NCBI GenBank assembly: GCA_037974335.1
Contig: CM075760.1
Coordinates: forward strand, 25,641,197-25,705,196
DNA: 64,000 nucleotides
Source: Prionace glauca
Taxonomy: Eukaryota > Chordata > Chondrichthyes > Carcharhiniformes > Carcharhinidae
Reading direction: 5' to 3'
Below the pieces are notes generated by a model that searched no databases, was not told where the DNA came from, and saw only the letters and a list, made by a program, of their open reading frames with translations. The first letter of the stretch is position 1, and each line of letters opens with the position of its first letter. A program made the translations under genes and the position numbers. Below are positions 51,125-61,293 of this stretch, in pieces.

Positions 51125-51560
51125 CTCAAATACTGTCTACAATACTCCAGACGTGGTCTCACCAATACTGTCCACAATACTCCAGATGTGGTCTCACCAA
51201 TACTGTCCACAATACTCCAGATGTAGTCTCACCAATACTGTCCACAATACTCCAGATGTGATCTCACCAATACTGTCCACAATACTCCAGATGTAGTCTC
51301 ACCAATACTGTCCACAATACTCCAGATGTGATCTCACCAATACTGTCCACAATACTCCTGATGTAGTCTCACCAATACTGTCCACAATACTCCAGATGTG
51401 ATCTCACCAATACTGTCCACAATACTCCTGATGTGATCTCACCAATACTGTCCACAATACTCCAGGCGTGATCTCACCAATACTGTCCCAGATGTGGTCT
51501 CACCAATACTGTCCATAGTACTCCAGATGTGGCCTTGCCAATGCTCTGAAGCATAACTTC
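51125..51560 (-). repeat. 35 bp satellite derived from CR1 coding sequence, about 12 copies
   Basis: Unit AATACTGTCCACAATACTCC / AGATGTGGTCTCACC, period exactly 35 bp. The unit is a diverged reverse complement of the CR1 segment encoding RPQLEYCVQF (reverse text CACAGTACTCCAGCTGCGGCCTCACC in the CR1 copies). The right end continues as single-copy CR1 (GCCTTGCCAATGCTCTGAAGCATAACTTCCCTACTTTTATAATC), showing the origin directly. Confidence 0.9.
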
Positions 51561-51579
51561 CCTACTTTTATAATCAATT

Positions 51580-51800
51580 CAATGACGAGATTGTTGTTTT
51601 CAGGTAGGCTGCTCCACAAATGTACTTGTCTGATTGGTGCTATTTTAAATAAAAGTTGGAAGCCATTCACTTACCTCATTTGTTCTCACTGCATTTGTTA
51701 CTAACACTTAGGCTGCTCAAAGGAAGTATTGGTCATACGGGTCCTCAGTAGTCTGATATGCCCTCCTGTGCCGTGAATGTCCCAGGATTTCATAAAGGCC
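51580..51800. other. Spacer, nothing recognised
   Basis: Unique-looking DNA between the CR1-derived satellite and a SINE; no open frame or repeat that I can name. Confidence 0.35.
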
Positions 51801-51804
51801 ACCC

Positions 51805-52432
51805 AGCCTCATGAGAATCCCTACAGAACAGGAGACCAATCGGCCCATCGAGTCTGCACTAACCACAATCCCACCCAGGCCCTATCCTTGTAACCCTACA
51901 CATTTAGTCTGCTCATTCTCCTAATACTAAGGCACAATTTAGCGTGGCCAATCCACCTAATCTGCACATCTTTGGACACTAAGAGACAATTTAGCATGGC
52001 GAATCCACGTAACCTGCACATCTTTGGACACTAAGGGACAATTTAGTGTGGCCAATCCATCTACCGCGTGCATCTTTCGACACTAAGGGACAATTTAGCA
52101 CAGCCAATCCGCCTAACCGGCACATCATTGGACACTAAGGGCTAACTTAACATGGCCAATCCACCTAACCTGCATATCTTTGGACACTAAGGGGCAATTT
52201 AGCACAGCCAATCCGCCTAACCTGCACATCTTTGGACACTAAGGGCTAATTTAGCATGGCCAATTCACCTAACCTACACATGTTTGGACACTAAGGGACA
52301 ATTTAGCATGGCGAATTCACCTAACCTGCACATCTTTGGACACTAAGGGACATTTTAGCATGGCCAATCCATCTAACCTGCATATCTTGGGACACTAAGG
52401 GGTAATTTAGCAAGGCCAAACCTGCACATTTT
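51805..52432 (-). mobile_element. Second-family SINE 3' end with 52 bp array, about 10 units
   Basis: Left end GAATCCCTACAGAACAGGAGACC...CGGCCCATCGAGTCTGCACTAACC, then from 51920 ten tandem units of the same 52 bp SINE segment as at 37.6 kb (CAATTTAGCATGGCCAATCC...CACATCTTTGGACACTAAGG) with scattered changes, ending where an L2-type LINE begins. The tRNA head is not present. Confidence 0.9.
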
Positions 52433-54700
52433 TGATTTTGATTTTATTTTATTTATTACTGTCATATGTATTAACATACAGTGGAAAGTACTGTTGCTTG
52501 GATATGATGCAGACACAGCATAACATTCATAAAGAAGGAAACGAGTGAGTGCAGAGTATAGTGTTACAGCCATAGGTAGGGTGTAGAGAAAGGTCAACTT
52601 AATGCAAGGTAAATCCATTCAAAATTCTGACAGTGTTCTTGGATCAGTTGGTACGTGACCTAAGACTTTTGTATTTTTTCCCAAAGGAAGAAGGTGGAAG
52701 AGAGAATGTCTGGGGTGTGTGTGTTCCTTAGTTATGCTGGCCACTTTGCGAAGGCAGTGGCAAGTTTATACAGAATTGATGAATGGGAGGCTGGTTTGTG
52801 TGATGGATTGGGCTACATTCACAACCTTTGTAGTTCATGGCGGTCTTGGGCAGAGCAGGAGCCATACCAAGCCGTGATACAATCAGACAGAATGCTTTCT
52901 ATAGTGCATCTGTAGAAGTTGGTGACAGTCATAGCTGACATGCCAAATTTCCTTAGTCTTCTGAGAAATCAGAGGCATTGGTGGGCTTTCTTAACTATAG
53001 TGTTGGCCTGGGGGATCCAGGACAGGTTTTTGGTGGACACCTAAAAATCTGAAGCTTTTGACCATTTCTACTTTGTCCCTGTTGATATAGACATGTTCTC
53101 CTCTACACTTCCTGAAGTCGATGACAACCTCCTTTGTTTTGTTGACATTGAGGGAGAGATTATTGTCACCGCACCAGATCACCAGATTCCCTATCTCATT
53201 CCTGTACTCTGTATCGTCATTGTTTGAGATCAGACCCACTACAGGGGTGTCATCAGCCAATTTGAAAATTTACTTGGAGGGGAATTTGGCCGCACAGTCA
53301 TGGGTGTATAAGGAGTGTAGTAGGGGGCTAAGAGGACAGTCTTTTGAGGCAATGGTGTGGAGGAGATGTTGCCTGTCCTTATTGATTGTGGTCTGTGAGT
53401 TAGGAAGTTCAGGATCTGGTCACAGAGGCAGGTGCCAAGGCCCAGACCACAGAGTTTGGAGATGAGTTTCATGGGAATAACAGTGTTGAAGGCTGAGCTG
53501 TAGTCAATAAATAGGAGTCTGAGTCCTTGTTATCTAGGTGTTCCAGGGTTGACTGCAAGCCCAGGGAAATGGCATCTGCTCTGGACCTGATGAGGCGGTA
53601 GGCAAATGATAGTGGATCCAGGTAGTCCAGGAGGCTGGAATTGATTCATGCCATGATAAACTTTTCAAAACATTTCACAATGATGGATGTCAGAGCCACC
53701 AGCCGATAGTCATTAAGGCACACTGCTTGGTTTTTCTTAGGTACTGGGATGATGGTCATCTTCTTGAAGCAGGTGGGGACCTCAGATTGTTGTAAAGAGA
53801 GGTTGAAGATATCTGTGAATACCCCCACCAGCTGATCCACGCAGGACCTGAGTGCACATCCGGGTACCTCATCAGGCAAGTTGTTTTCCCTGGGTTGACC
53901 TTCAAGAAAGCTGCTCTGACATTTGCAATGGTGATCCCAGATACACCCAGAGCTTCCAGAGTGGAGGGCTTGTTCTCATTGACATCTTGCTCAAAACAGG
54001 TGTGACTAGCCTGGGATTCTAGCTTGGCCCAGTACTGTTCTTGGCATCTTTGATGGATTTCCTTAGATTGTATCTGGCTTTCTTGTACAGGTCAGTGTCA
54101 CCTGACTTGAACGCCTCAGACCTGGACTTCAGCGAGCAGTGGATATTCTTGTTCATCCATGGTTTCCAATTGGGAAACACAAGGATTTACTTCTTTGGCA
54201 CAGAGTCTTCTGCACACTTACTAATGAAGACAGTTACTGTAATGGTGTACTCGTTCAAGCTGGTTGCAAGGTTTTTAAATACTGACCAGTCCACTGAGTC
54301 CAAGCAGCCCCGTACGAGATCATCTAATTCCTAGACCAACACTGCATGACTTTCTTTGATGGATTCTCCTGCTTCAATTTTTGTTTGTAAGCCGGGGGCA
54401 GGAGTACAGCTTTGTGGTCTGACTTGCCAAAGTGTGGGCAATAGAGCGGTAAGCATGTCTGATAGTTGTGTAGCAGTGGTCTAGGGTGTTTGGGCCTCTG
54501 GTGGAACAAAAGATGTGTTGGTGGTAACTTGGGAGTTGAGACTGGCCTGATTGAAGTCCCCAGAAATGATGAACAAGGCCTCAGGGTGTTTCATCTCAAG
54601 GCTATTTGTATATTTCATCCAGCGTGATCTTCACGTCTGCATGTGGTGGGATGTAAACTGCCATCAGAATAACTGAGGTGAACACCCACGGAAGAGAGTA
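52433..54700 (-). mobile_element. L2/Rex1-type LINE, long but broken
   Basis: The longest copy of this family here. The left edge is the 3' end in reverse (TGATTTTATTTTATTTATTACTGTC). Minus-strand protein pieces in order: endonuclease end (HFGKSDHKAVLLPPAYKQKL) near 54.36-54.46 kb, an RT start (SEVPTCFKKMTIIPVPKKN, NDYRLVALTSIIVKCFEKFI) at 53.65-53.8 kb, and RT end ([37 protein letters not shown]) at 53.0-53.26 kb. Stops and frame changes are frequent. Whether it is L2 or Rex1 would need a tree. Confidence 0.82.
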
Positions 54701-55225
54701 ATGTGCTCCTCGAGGGTTTCATCCGTTTTTAGATTAGGTCTATCATATGCTTTCTTCTTCCTTTTGACTGAGCTTACAATTTTCTTTGTCATCCATGGTT
54801 CCCGAATCCTGCCATTTCTATCCTTCATTTTGTGAGAATATGCCTGTCCTGCACATCAATCAACTGGTCTTTAAAAACCTTTCACATGCCAGACATGGAT
54901 TTGCCTTCAAATAGCTATTCCCAATCCACGTTCCCCAGTTCCCATCTAATTTGGATGTAACTGGCTCTCACTTAATTAAGCACCTTCACCTGAGGGCCAC
55001 TCTTGTCCTCATCAATGACTATCTGAAATCTTATGGAATTATGGTTGCTAAGCCCAAAATGCTCCCCCACTGAAACATTGTTCACCTGGCCCAGCTCATT
55101 CCCCAATACCAAATCTAGTGTGGCCCCCTTCCTAGTTGGATTGTCAACATACTGTAACAAAAAGCCCTCCAGGATACATCTAACAAATTGTTCTCCATCC
55201 GAGCCCTTGATTGTAAGGGAATTTG
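54700..55225 (-). mobile_element. CR1-type LINE endonuclease fragment
   Basis: Minus strand encodes DGEQFVRCILEGFLLQYVDN, PTRKGATLDLVLGNELG and VSVGEHFGLSNHNSIRFQIV, the end of a CR1-type AP endonuclease (LDLVL...SDH, here SNH). It is head-to-head with a forward CR1 RT fragment at 55226. Confidence 0.75.
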
Positions 55226-55880
55226 TATAGATACTTAAGAAAAACGTTAACAAAGTGAGCATTGCTCCCATAAAAAGTGCATCCGGAGAATTGATTGTGG
55301 AAAGTCGGGCTACGGTGGATGAACTAAACAGACATTTTGCACCTGTCTTTGCTATAGAGGGCACAAGTAACCTCCCAGAGATAGTTGTAAATCAGGAAAT
55401 GGAAGAGATGGCGGAAATCAGGAAAATTACGAACAGTGGTATTGAACACATTATTGGGTGTGTGCGCTGACAGATTCTCTGATCCGAATGGATTTCCCCC
55501 TCAGGTGTTGAAAGAAGAGACTTCTGAGATTGTTAATGCAGTGGTTTTAATTTTACAAAATTCTATCGATTCAGGGAAAAATGGCAAATGTTTTATTATT
55601 CAAAAAGGGAGAAATGGGAAAGTTCAGGCCAGTTCGCCCAACATTTGTCACAGAGAAAATGTTAAAAGCCAATCTCTTCCTCAAAAGGCAGTGGAAGTAT
55701 AGTCTTTGAATATTTTTAACACAAAGCTAGATAGATTCCTGTTTAACAAGCTGGTGAAAGGTTATGGGAGGTAGGCAGAAATATAGAGTTGAAGTTACAA
55801 TCAGACCAGCCATGAGCTTACTGAATGATGGAGCAGGCTCGAGGGGCCGAATGACCTACTCCTGCTCCTAATATTTATGT
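55226..55880 (+). mobile_element. CR1-type LINE, RT and 3' end fragment
   Basis: Begins with KVNKVSIAP-like and KSASGELIVESRATVDELNR text, continues to a decayed SDPNGFPPQVLKEE RT motif, loses the RT centre, and resumes with the C-terminus and 3' UTR (GACCAGCCATGAGC...GGGGCCGAATGACCTACTCCTGCTCCTAATATTTATG). Its 3' end abuts, and appears to truncate, the minus-strand ZNF exon at 55.87 kb. Confidence 0.85.
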
Positions 55881-56410
55881 TGGTATGCTCGCTGGTGTTT
55901 CAGCAGGTGGGATGACTGAGTGAATCTCTTCCCACACTCGAAGCAGATGAATGGCCTCTCCCCGGTGTGAGTGCGCTGGTGTACAGTAAGATGAGATGAT
56001 TGTCTGAACCCAGTCCCACACTGAGAGCACCTGAATGGTCTCTCATCAGTGTGAACACGTTGATGGTACATTAGTTCCTGACAATTTTTATAACACTTCT
56101 CGCAGTCCAGACATTTAAAAGGTCTGTCCTCACTGTGAATACTTTGGTGTGTCATCAGGTTTGATGAATTAATGAATCCCTTCCCACACACACAGCAGGT
56201 GAATGGCCTCTGTCCTGTGTGACCACGCTGATGAATTTCCAGCTGTGACGGGTAATCGAATCCCTTCCCACATTCCCCACATTTCCATGGCTTCTCCCTG
56301 TTGTGACTGCATTTGTGTCTTGACAGGCCGGATGATTGACTGAAGTCTCGCGCACACACAGAACATGTGTATGGTTTCTGTCCACTGTGAATGGTGCTTT
56401 TTCCTTCCAT
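55868..56410 (-). CDS. C2H2 zinc-finger protein, 6-finger exon, C-terminus truncated by CR1
   Basis: Minus strand from ATG at 56410: [20 protein letters not shown]. Six fingers: [14 protein letters not shown] (with HKCSH), [56 protein letters not shown], and [20 protein letters not shown] whose second zinc-binding His is lost: the chain runs into CR1 tail sequence (YQHKY) and stops. An acceptor TCTGTTTCAG lies at 56506-56508 (minus), so the exon probably starts at 56505. The order CYK-type, CGTGFRQSS-type, CGKRFTQSS-type matches the three-finger repeat of the 1250-2524 gene. Functional status uncertain; five fingers are intact. Confidence 0.8.
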   Translation of the reverse strand: MEGKSTIHSGQKPYTCSVCARDFSQSSGLSRHKCSHNREKPWKCGECGKGFDYPSQLEIHQRGHTGQRPFTCCVCGKGFINSSNLMTHQSIHSEDRPFKCLDCEKCYKNCQELMYHQRVHTDERPFRCSQCGTGFRQSSHLTVHQRTHTGERPFICFECGKRFTQSSHLLKHQRAYQHKY

Positions 56411-56849
56411 GTTCAAAATCCAATGATATTCCGGTTACGATAAATTAGGTGATCCATTAGATCCTGACGTTTGGTTTGAGCTTCCTGATTGCAAATTCAC
56501 TTCTTCTGAAACAGAAAAACTGAGAGTGAAGCCACAAAAACAGGTTGTGAAATTGAGCTGAATGAATCTTGTAATTTGTGGGGCCGGCACTAGGAGTGAG
56601 TGACCATGAAAACTGCTGGATTGTCATAAATGTAACAACTGGTTCATTATATCCTTCAGGAAAGGGAACTTGCTACCCTGTCTGAGCCGATACACGATCC
56701 AGTATCGATGGAAGGGAATAAGAGGGAGAGAGGGGGAGTAGAAGAAGCAGAGGATGAAGAAGAGGGATTTTTCTGTTTTTGCAGCTTAATCAGAACTCTG
56801 GCAGCATCATGTAAATGCTCAACCTCCACCATTTACAATGACCAGGGTA

Positions 56850-57062
56850 TTAGATGTATGAGAAGGCTGTCACCTCTGAGTTCCTCTCCAACTCACACAT
56901 CGTTCTGACTTGTCTGACATCTAATACCGGAATATCAGGAATTTTCTCTTATTTAAATATTGAGAAAGTTGAAGCCACTCTTTCCAGTTCCCACTCCAAA
57001 CTTCATTCCCTAACTACTGACACCATCGCTCTCACTGCCAACTATCTGAGGCCAACTCTGTG
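56850..57062 (+). mobile_element. LINE relic, fourth copy of the ZNF-unit marker
   Basis: Reads TSNTGISGIFSYLNIEKVEA and LSSSHSKLHSLTTDT, collinear in reverse with 1-460. It is antisense to the minus-strand ZNF, the same relative orientation as in the three plus-strand units, and is cut by a SINE at 57064. Confidence 0.6.
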
Positions 57063-57063
57063 G

Positions 57064-57362
57064 ACGGCACGGTGGCACAGTGATTAATGCTGCTGCCTCA
57101 CAGTGTCAGGAACCTGGGTTCAATTCTTGGCTTGGGTGACTGTCTGTGTGGAATTTGCACATTCTCCTTGTGTTTGTGAGGGTTTCCTCCAGTGCTTGTT
57201 TCCTCCCACAGTCTGAAAGACGTGCTGGTTAGGTGCATTGGCTATGCAAAATTCTCCCTCAGGGTAAACCGAACAGGCACCGGAATGTGGTGACTCGGGG
57301 ATTTTTACATTAACTTCATTGCAGTGTTAATGTAAGCCTACTTATGACACTAATAAATAACC
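57064..57362 (+). mobile_element. tRNA-headed SINE, forward, full length
   Basis: Head GGCACGGTGGCACAGTGATTAATGC, B box GGGTTCAATTCTTGG, tail GCCTACTTATGACACTAATAAATA. Well preserved. Confidence 0.9.
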
Positions 57363-57564
57363 AGGTTGTTCATAACTATGATGTTATATAACCATGGCTG
57401 AGGGGCTGACAGTTGTTGTGCTGCATCAGTGAGAAATTGGAAGTGAAAGAGTGAAGCAGTTTGATGGGCAAGTTCACGATCTGTCACTGGGAGGAGTTTC
57501 AAAATTATTGGCCTCAACAAGAATGGCATCTGTGCATGTGTCCTACTGCATTAGCGTAGATTAA

Positions 57565-57630
57565 AGAGATATGTATTATCTGGAGACGATACACATCTCT
57601 TTAACCTATGCTAATGCTACCTCCACTCAC
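57565..57630 (+). mobile_element. Penelope-like element, left part interrupted by CR1
   Basis: GAGATATGTATTATCTGGAG then ACGATACACATCTCTTTAAC...CCACTCACA matches the 3' UTR of the 49.1 kb element (GGAGACAATACACATCTCTTTAAAC). It continues at 59239 after the CR1 insertion. Confidence 0.8.
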
Positions 57631-59238
57631 ACAGACTGGAGGGGCTGATTGTGGACAAGTCCCCAGGACCGGATGGAATGCATCCGAGGGTTCTGAAAGA
57701 AATGGCGGAGGTGATACTGGATGCCTTGGTGGTTATTTTCCAGACGTCGCTGGATTCCGGGGAAGTGCCGGAAGATTGGAAAACGGCTAATGTTACGCCG
57801 TTGTTTAAGAAGGGTGCCAGGCAAAAGGCGGGGAATTATAGGCCGGTTAGTTTAACGTCTGTGGTAGGTAAAATGTTAGAATCCGTCATTAAGGAGGAAA
57901 TAGCGAGGCATCTTGAGGGGAATTGCTTGAGAGGGCGGACGCAACACGGTTTCATTAAAGGGAAGTCGTGTCTGACAAATTTACTGGAGTTCTATGAGGA
58001 TGTGTCTAGGGCAGTGGATAGAGGAGAGCCGGTGGACGTGGTCTTTCTGGATTTTCAGAAGGCGTTTGACAAGGTACCTCACAAGAGGTTATTGCAGAAG
58101 GTCAGGGGACATGGAGTTGGGGGTAGGGTGTTAGCGTGGATAGAGGATTGGTTGTCAAATAGGAGGCAGAGAGTGGGGGTCAATGGGTGCTATTCGGATT
58201 GGCGGTTGGTGACTAGTGGAGTGCCCCAGGGGTCGGTGCTGGGGCCTCAGCTATTTACCATTTATATAGATGTTCTGGAGGAGGGAACCGAGTGCAGGGT
58301 GTCGAAATTTGCTGATGACACCAAGACTGGGGGAAAGGCAAATTGTGCGGAGGGTGTGGAGAGTCTGCAGAAGGATCTAGATAGGCTGGGCGAATGGGCC
58401 AGGAAATGGCAAATGGAATTTAATGTTGGCAAGTGTGAGGTGGTCCACTTTGGTAGGAGGAATGGTAGGAAGGACTATTACTTACGTGGCGAAAAACTGC
58501 AGCAGGCGACGGTGCAGAGGGACCTCGGGGTCCTTGTGCATGAGTCGCAAAAACCCAGCTTGCAGGTGCAGCAGGTGGTCAGGAAGGCGAATGGGATGTT
58601 GGCCTTCATAGCGAGGGGAATTGAATATAAAAGTAGGGAGGTCTTGCTGCAGCTGTATAGGGCATTGGTGAGGCCGCAGCCGGAGTACTGTATGCAGTTT
58701 TGGGCGCCGCACCTGCGCAAGGATATTTTGGCCCTGGAGGGAGTGCAGAGGAGGTTTACTAGGCTGATACCGGAGTTGAGGGGATTGAGTTATGAGGAAA
58801 GGCTGAATAAACTAGGCTTGTACTCGTTAGAGTTTAGAAGAATGAGGGGAGATCTCATTGAGACGTATAAGATGATGAATGGGATGGATAGGATAGAGGT
58901 GGAGAGACTCTTCCCGCTCAAAAAAGACAGTAGGACTAGGGGGCACAGCCTCAAGATAAAGGGGAGGCGGTTTAGAACAGAGTTGAGGAGGAACTTCTTC
59001 ACTCAAAGGGTGGTGAATCTCTGGAATTCTCTGCCCGTTGAAGTGGTGGAGGCTGCCTCGCTAAATATTTTTAAGAAACGGGTTGATGGGTTTTTGATAA
59101 GAGAAGGGATTAAGGGTTATGGGGAGAGGGCGGGAAGGTGGAGCTGAGCCACGACAGATCAGCCATGATCTTATTGAATGGCGGGGCAGGCTCGAAGGGC
59201 TAGATGGCCTACTCCTGCTCCTATTTCTTATGTTCTTA
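57631..59238 (+). mobile_element. CR1 LINE, 5'-truncated (copy C), inserted in a Penelope-like element
   Basis: Starts ACAGACTGGAGGGGCTGATT (copy A near 18123) and ends TTTCTTATGTTCTTA. The Penelope-like text stops at CCACTCACA and resumes at AAGACTTGAATAGCAGG, so CR1 is younger than the Penelope fragment. Confidence 0.94.
57651..59147 (+). CDS. CR1 reverse transcriptase, N-terminally truncated, open frame
   Basis: 498 codons without a stop, from DKSPGPDGMHPRVLKEMAEV to GYGERAGRWS. RT motifs intact: AGNYRPVSLTSVVGKMLESV, FLDFQKAFDKVPH, TSGVPQGSVLGP, SKFADDTKTGGK. One conserved Asp in IYIDDLEEG is Val (IYIDVLEEG), and RPQLEYC reads RPQPEYC. The endonuclease is missing. It carries AVDRGEP, ARGIEYK and KDILALEG, so it belongs to a different sub-lineage from copies A and B. 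Confidence 0.9.
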   Translation: MDKSPGPDGMHPRVLKEMAEVILDALVVIFQTSLDSGEVPEDWKTANVTPLFKKGARQKAGNYRPVSLTSVVGKMLESVIKEEIARHLEGNCLRGRTQHGFIKGKSCLTNLLEFYEDVSRAVDRGEPVDVVFLDFQKAFDKVPHKRLLQKVRGHGVGGRVLAWIEDWLSNRRQRVGVNGCYSDWRLVTSGVPQGSVLGPQLFTIYIDVLEEGTECRVSKFADDTKTGGKANCAEGVESLQKDLDRLGEWARKWQMEFNVGKCEVVHFGRRNGRKDYYLRGEKLQQATVQRDLGVLVHESQKPSLQVQQVVRKANGMLAFIARGIEYKSREVLLQLYRALVRPQPEYCMQFWAPHLRKDILALEGVQRRFTRLIPELRGLSYEERLNKLGLYSLEFRRMRGDLIETYKMMNGMDRIEVERLFPLKKDSRTRGHSLKIKGRRFRTELRRNFFTQRVVNLWNSLPVEVVEAASLNIFKKRVDGFLIREGIKGYGERAGRWS

Positions 59239-59465
59239 AGACTTGAATAGCAGGTTAGCTGCAAAGACTTGCATTCTAATCAGTATTCTGTAAACTGTGT
59301 GTGTCTCTGTACGCCCTTCTCTGATCAGAACCTTCCACACACCCGATGAAGGAACACCGTTTCCGAAAGCTTGTGGGATTACTATCAAATAAACTGGTTG
59401 GACTTAAACTTAGTGTTGAGACTTCTTACTGTGTTTACCCCAGTCCAATGCCAGCATTTCTACAT
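59239..59465 (+). mobile_element. Penelope-like element, right part and 3' end
   Basis: AAGACTTGAATAGCAGGTTAG, CCCGATGAAGGAACACCG, CGAAAGCTTGTGGG, AAATAAACTGGTTGGAC and TTCTTACTGTGTTTACCCCAGTCCAATGCCAGCAT. The end is the reverse complement of the 5' start of the 49.1 kb copy (ATGCCGGCGTTGGACTGG), confirming inverted termini for this family. Confidence 0.85.
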
Positions 59466-60075
59466 TAGAACAGAATCCAGACAGAGGAGAGGAAGGCAGA
59501 AAACTGGGAGTGGAGGAAAGAAATGGTGAGATGGGTTTAGATTTCAGCCTAGGGAGGAAGTAGAGTGTGTGAGGCGGGGATTTACAGATTTGGGGGTACA
59601 AAGAGGAAAAAATGTTCCACATAAACTCGAATTATTTGTTCAGGATTTCTATCCTGGACTGACAGTGATGGATTTTTGAAACTGCTTTTACAGTGGTTGA
59701 CAAGATGAGGATTTGCACACAGGAAACTCAAACCAAGACAAATATCACTTTGCGATTTCTATTGTGCATTGACAGCAATGGGTTTTGTTTACAGAGATTG
59801 AAGGGGTTGGACAATTTCCCTTTAAAAAATAAGGGATTAAACAGTGACCTAATAGTCTTTTTAAATGATCAGGTTTTTGGACAAGGGAGATGTGGAGAAA
59901 ATACTTCCATTTAAGAGAGTCCAAAACTAGTGACCACCAATAAGCAGAGTGATAAATACATGAGTTACTAATCAATCCAAGATGAAGATGAGGACAAATT
60001 TCTTTACTCACAGGTTGAGAATGTGGAACTCATTAATACCGGAAGCAGTTGAGGAAATTGTTGAGCTGTTGTCAG
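59466..60075. other. Spacer with weak relatives of the 4.97 kb 90 bp repeat
   Basis: 59640-59680 and 59750-59790 (GATTTCTATCCTGGACTGACAG, GCGATTTCTATTGTGCATTG, then CAATGGGTTTTG) resemble the TTTCTATTCTGCACTCACAC...GATGGGTTTG part of the 90 bp unit. Nothing else recognised. Confidence 0.4.
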
Positions 60076-60079
60076 AAGG

Positions 60080-60405
60080 AAAATATATAAGACCATAAAA
60101 TGTAGGAGCACAACTGGGCCATTTGGCCTATTGTGTTTACTCCACTATTCAATCATGGCTGATAAGTTTATCACCCCCCCATTCTCCTGCCCTTTCTCTG
60201 TAACCTTTGATGCCTTTACCAATCAAGAACTCGATGGGCCGAAGGGCCTGTTTCTGCACTGTAGGGTTCTATTCTATTAACCTTTCTATTTTAAATGTAC
60301 TCAATGACCTAGTCTCCACAGCCTTCTACGACACTGAATCCCATAGATTCACCACCCTCTGGCTGGAGAAATTCATGACAAACGCATCAGAGAAAAAGAA
60401 ATAGA
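60080..60405 (-). mobile_element. CR1-type LINE 3' end with a second CR1 3' scrap inside
   Basis: Reverse CR1 terminus (CCATAAAATGTAGGAGCACAACTGGGCC...AATCATGGCTGATAAG...) to CCCATAGATTCACCACCCTCTGGC. At about 60228-60280 a forward scrap CTCGATGGGCCGAAGGGCCTGTTTCTGCACTG interrupts it, a tiny nested insertion of another CR1 family. Confidence 0.75.
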
Positions 60406-60439
60406 AAGGTCAGCTGAAAGACTGAGATGTGGTAGATAG

Positions 60440-60745
60440 AATTTATAGCATTGTTACAATGTAGAAAGAGGCCATTTGGCCCATTGAGTCTGCACCAATC
60501 ATAATCCCACCCAGAAGCTATACTCATAACCCCACTTATTTACCCTGGTCGTCCCCCTGACAGTAAGGGACAATTTGGCATGAATAATCAACCTATCCTG
60601 CATATATTAGAAGAAACCAAAGCTCCCAAAGGAAATCCACACAGACACGGGAACAAAGTGCAAACTCCACACAGTCACCTAAGGCTGGAATCAAACCCAA
60701 GTCCCTGGCATGTGAGGCAGCAGTGCTAACCATCGAGCCGCCCGT
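60440..60745 (-). mobile_element. SINE of the second family
   Basis: TTACAATGTAGAAAGAGGCCATTTGGCCC...GAGTCTGCACC at left, head with GGAATCAAACCCAAGTCCC and AGTGCTAACCATCGAGCCGCCC at right. Diverged. Confidence 0.85.
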
Positions 60746-60939
60746 GATGGGCTAAGAGGAGATGTGTCGAGGATAAACAACAGCAGGTTACTTGGACCAA
60801 ATGGCCTGTTTGTGTCTTAAGCTTGAAGTAATTCAATTTAAACTCTTTTCACAGAATATTTGCAGATTGGAAATTCAAACCAAAAATCACATCAAGATTG
60901 GTCAAAGTCACTTGATTCATCAGGAGCTAAATATCATCA

Positions 60940-61165
60940 GCCTATGGATGTGGAAAGATAAATATTGTCTGTTTCATCTTTGGGAAATGATTCAAATATC
61001 AGTGTGACTGGAAAAGCACCGAGACACACACATCTAAGCAATTTTCCACAGTTTTCTGGAACAGAGCTTTAACCAGTCATAAAGCATGAAAAGAAATTGC
61101 ACATTTACATCAGGACACACCGTACTCATGTTGTGTGTGTGGGGATCAGGCTTCAACTGATTACC
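60940..61165 (+). pseudogene. Relic ZNF leader and first finger
   Basis: GTGTGACTGGAAAAGCACCGAGACACACACA, then GAACAGAGCTTTAACCAGTCATAAAGC (finger-like EQSFNQS). The same leader and finger relic occur inverted at 62950-63180. No intact reading frame. Confidence 0.5.
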
Positions 61166-61280
61166 AAATGAAAAAAGGAACAGCAACAGACCATTCGGCC
61201 CCATGAGTCTGCTCTGCCATTTAATAACATCATGGCTGATCTGATAGTGACTTCAAATCTCACTCCACCTACACCCAATA
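61166..61280 (-). mobile_element. CR1-type LINE 3' end scrap
   Basis: GGAACAGCAACAGACCATTCGGCCCCATGAGTCTGCTCTGCCATTTAATAACATCATGGCTGATCTGATAG: reverse CR1 terminus, about 115 bp, immediately before a ZNF frame. Confidence 0.72.
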
Positions 61281-61293
61281 ACCTGCCGTTAAC

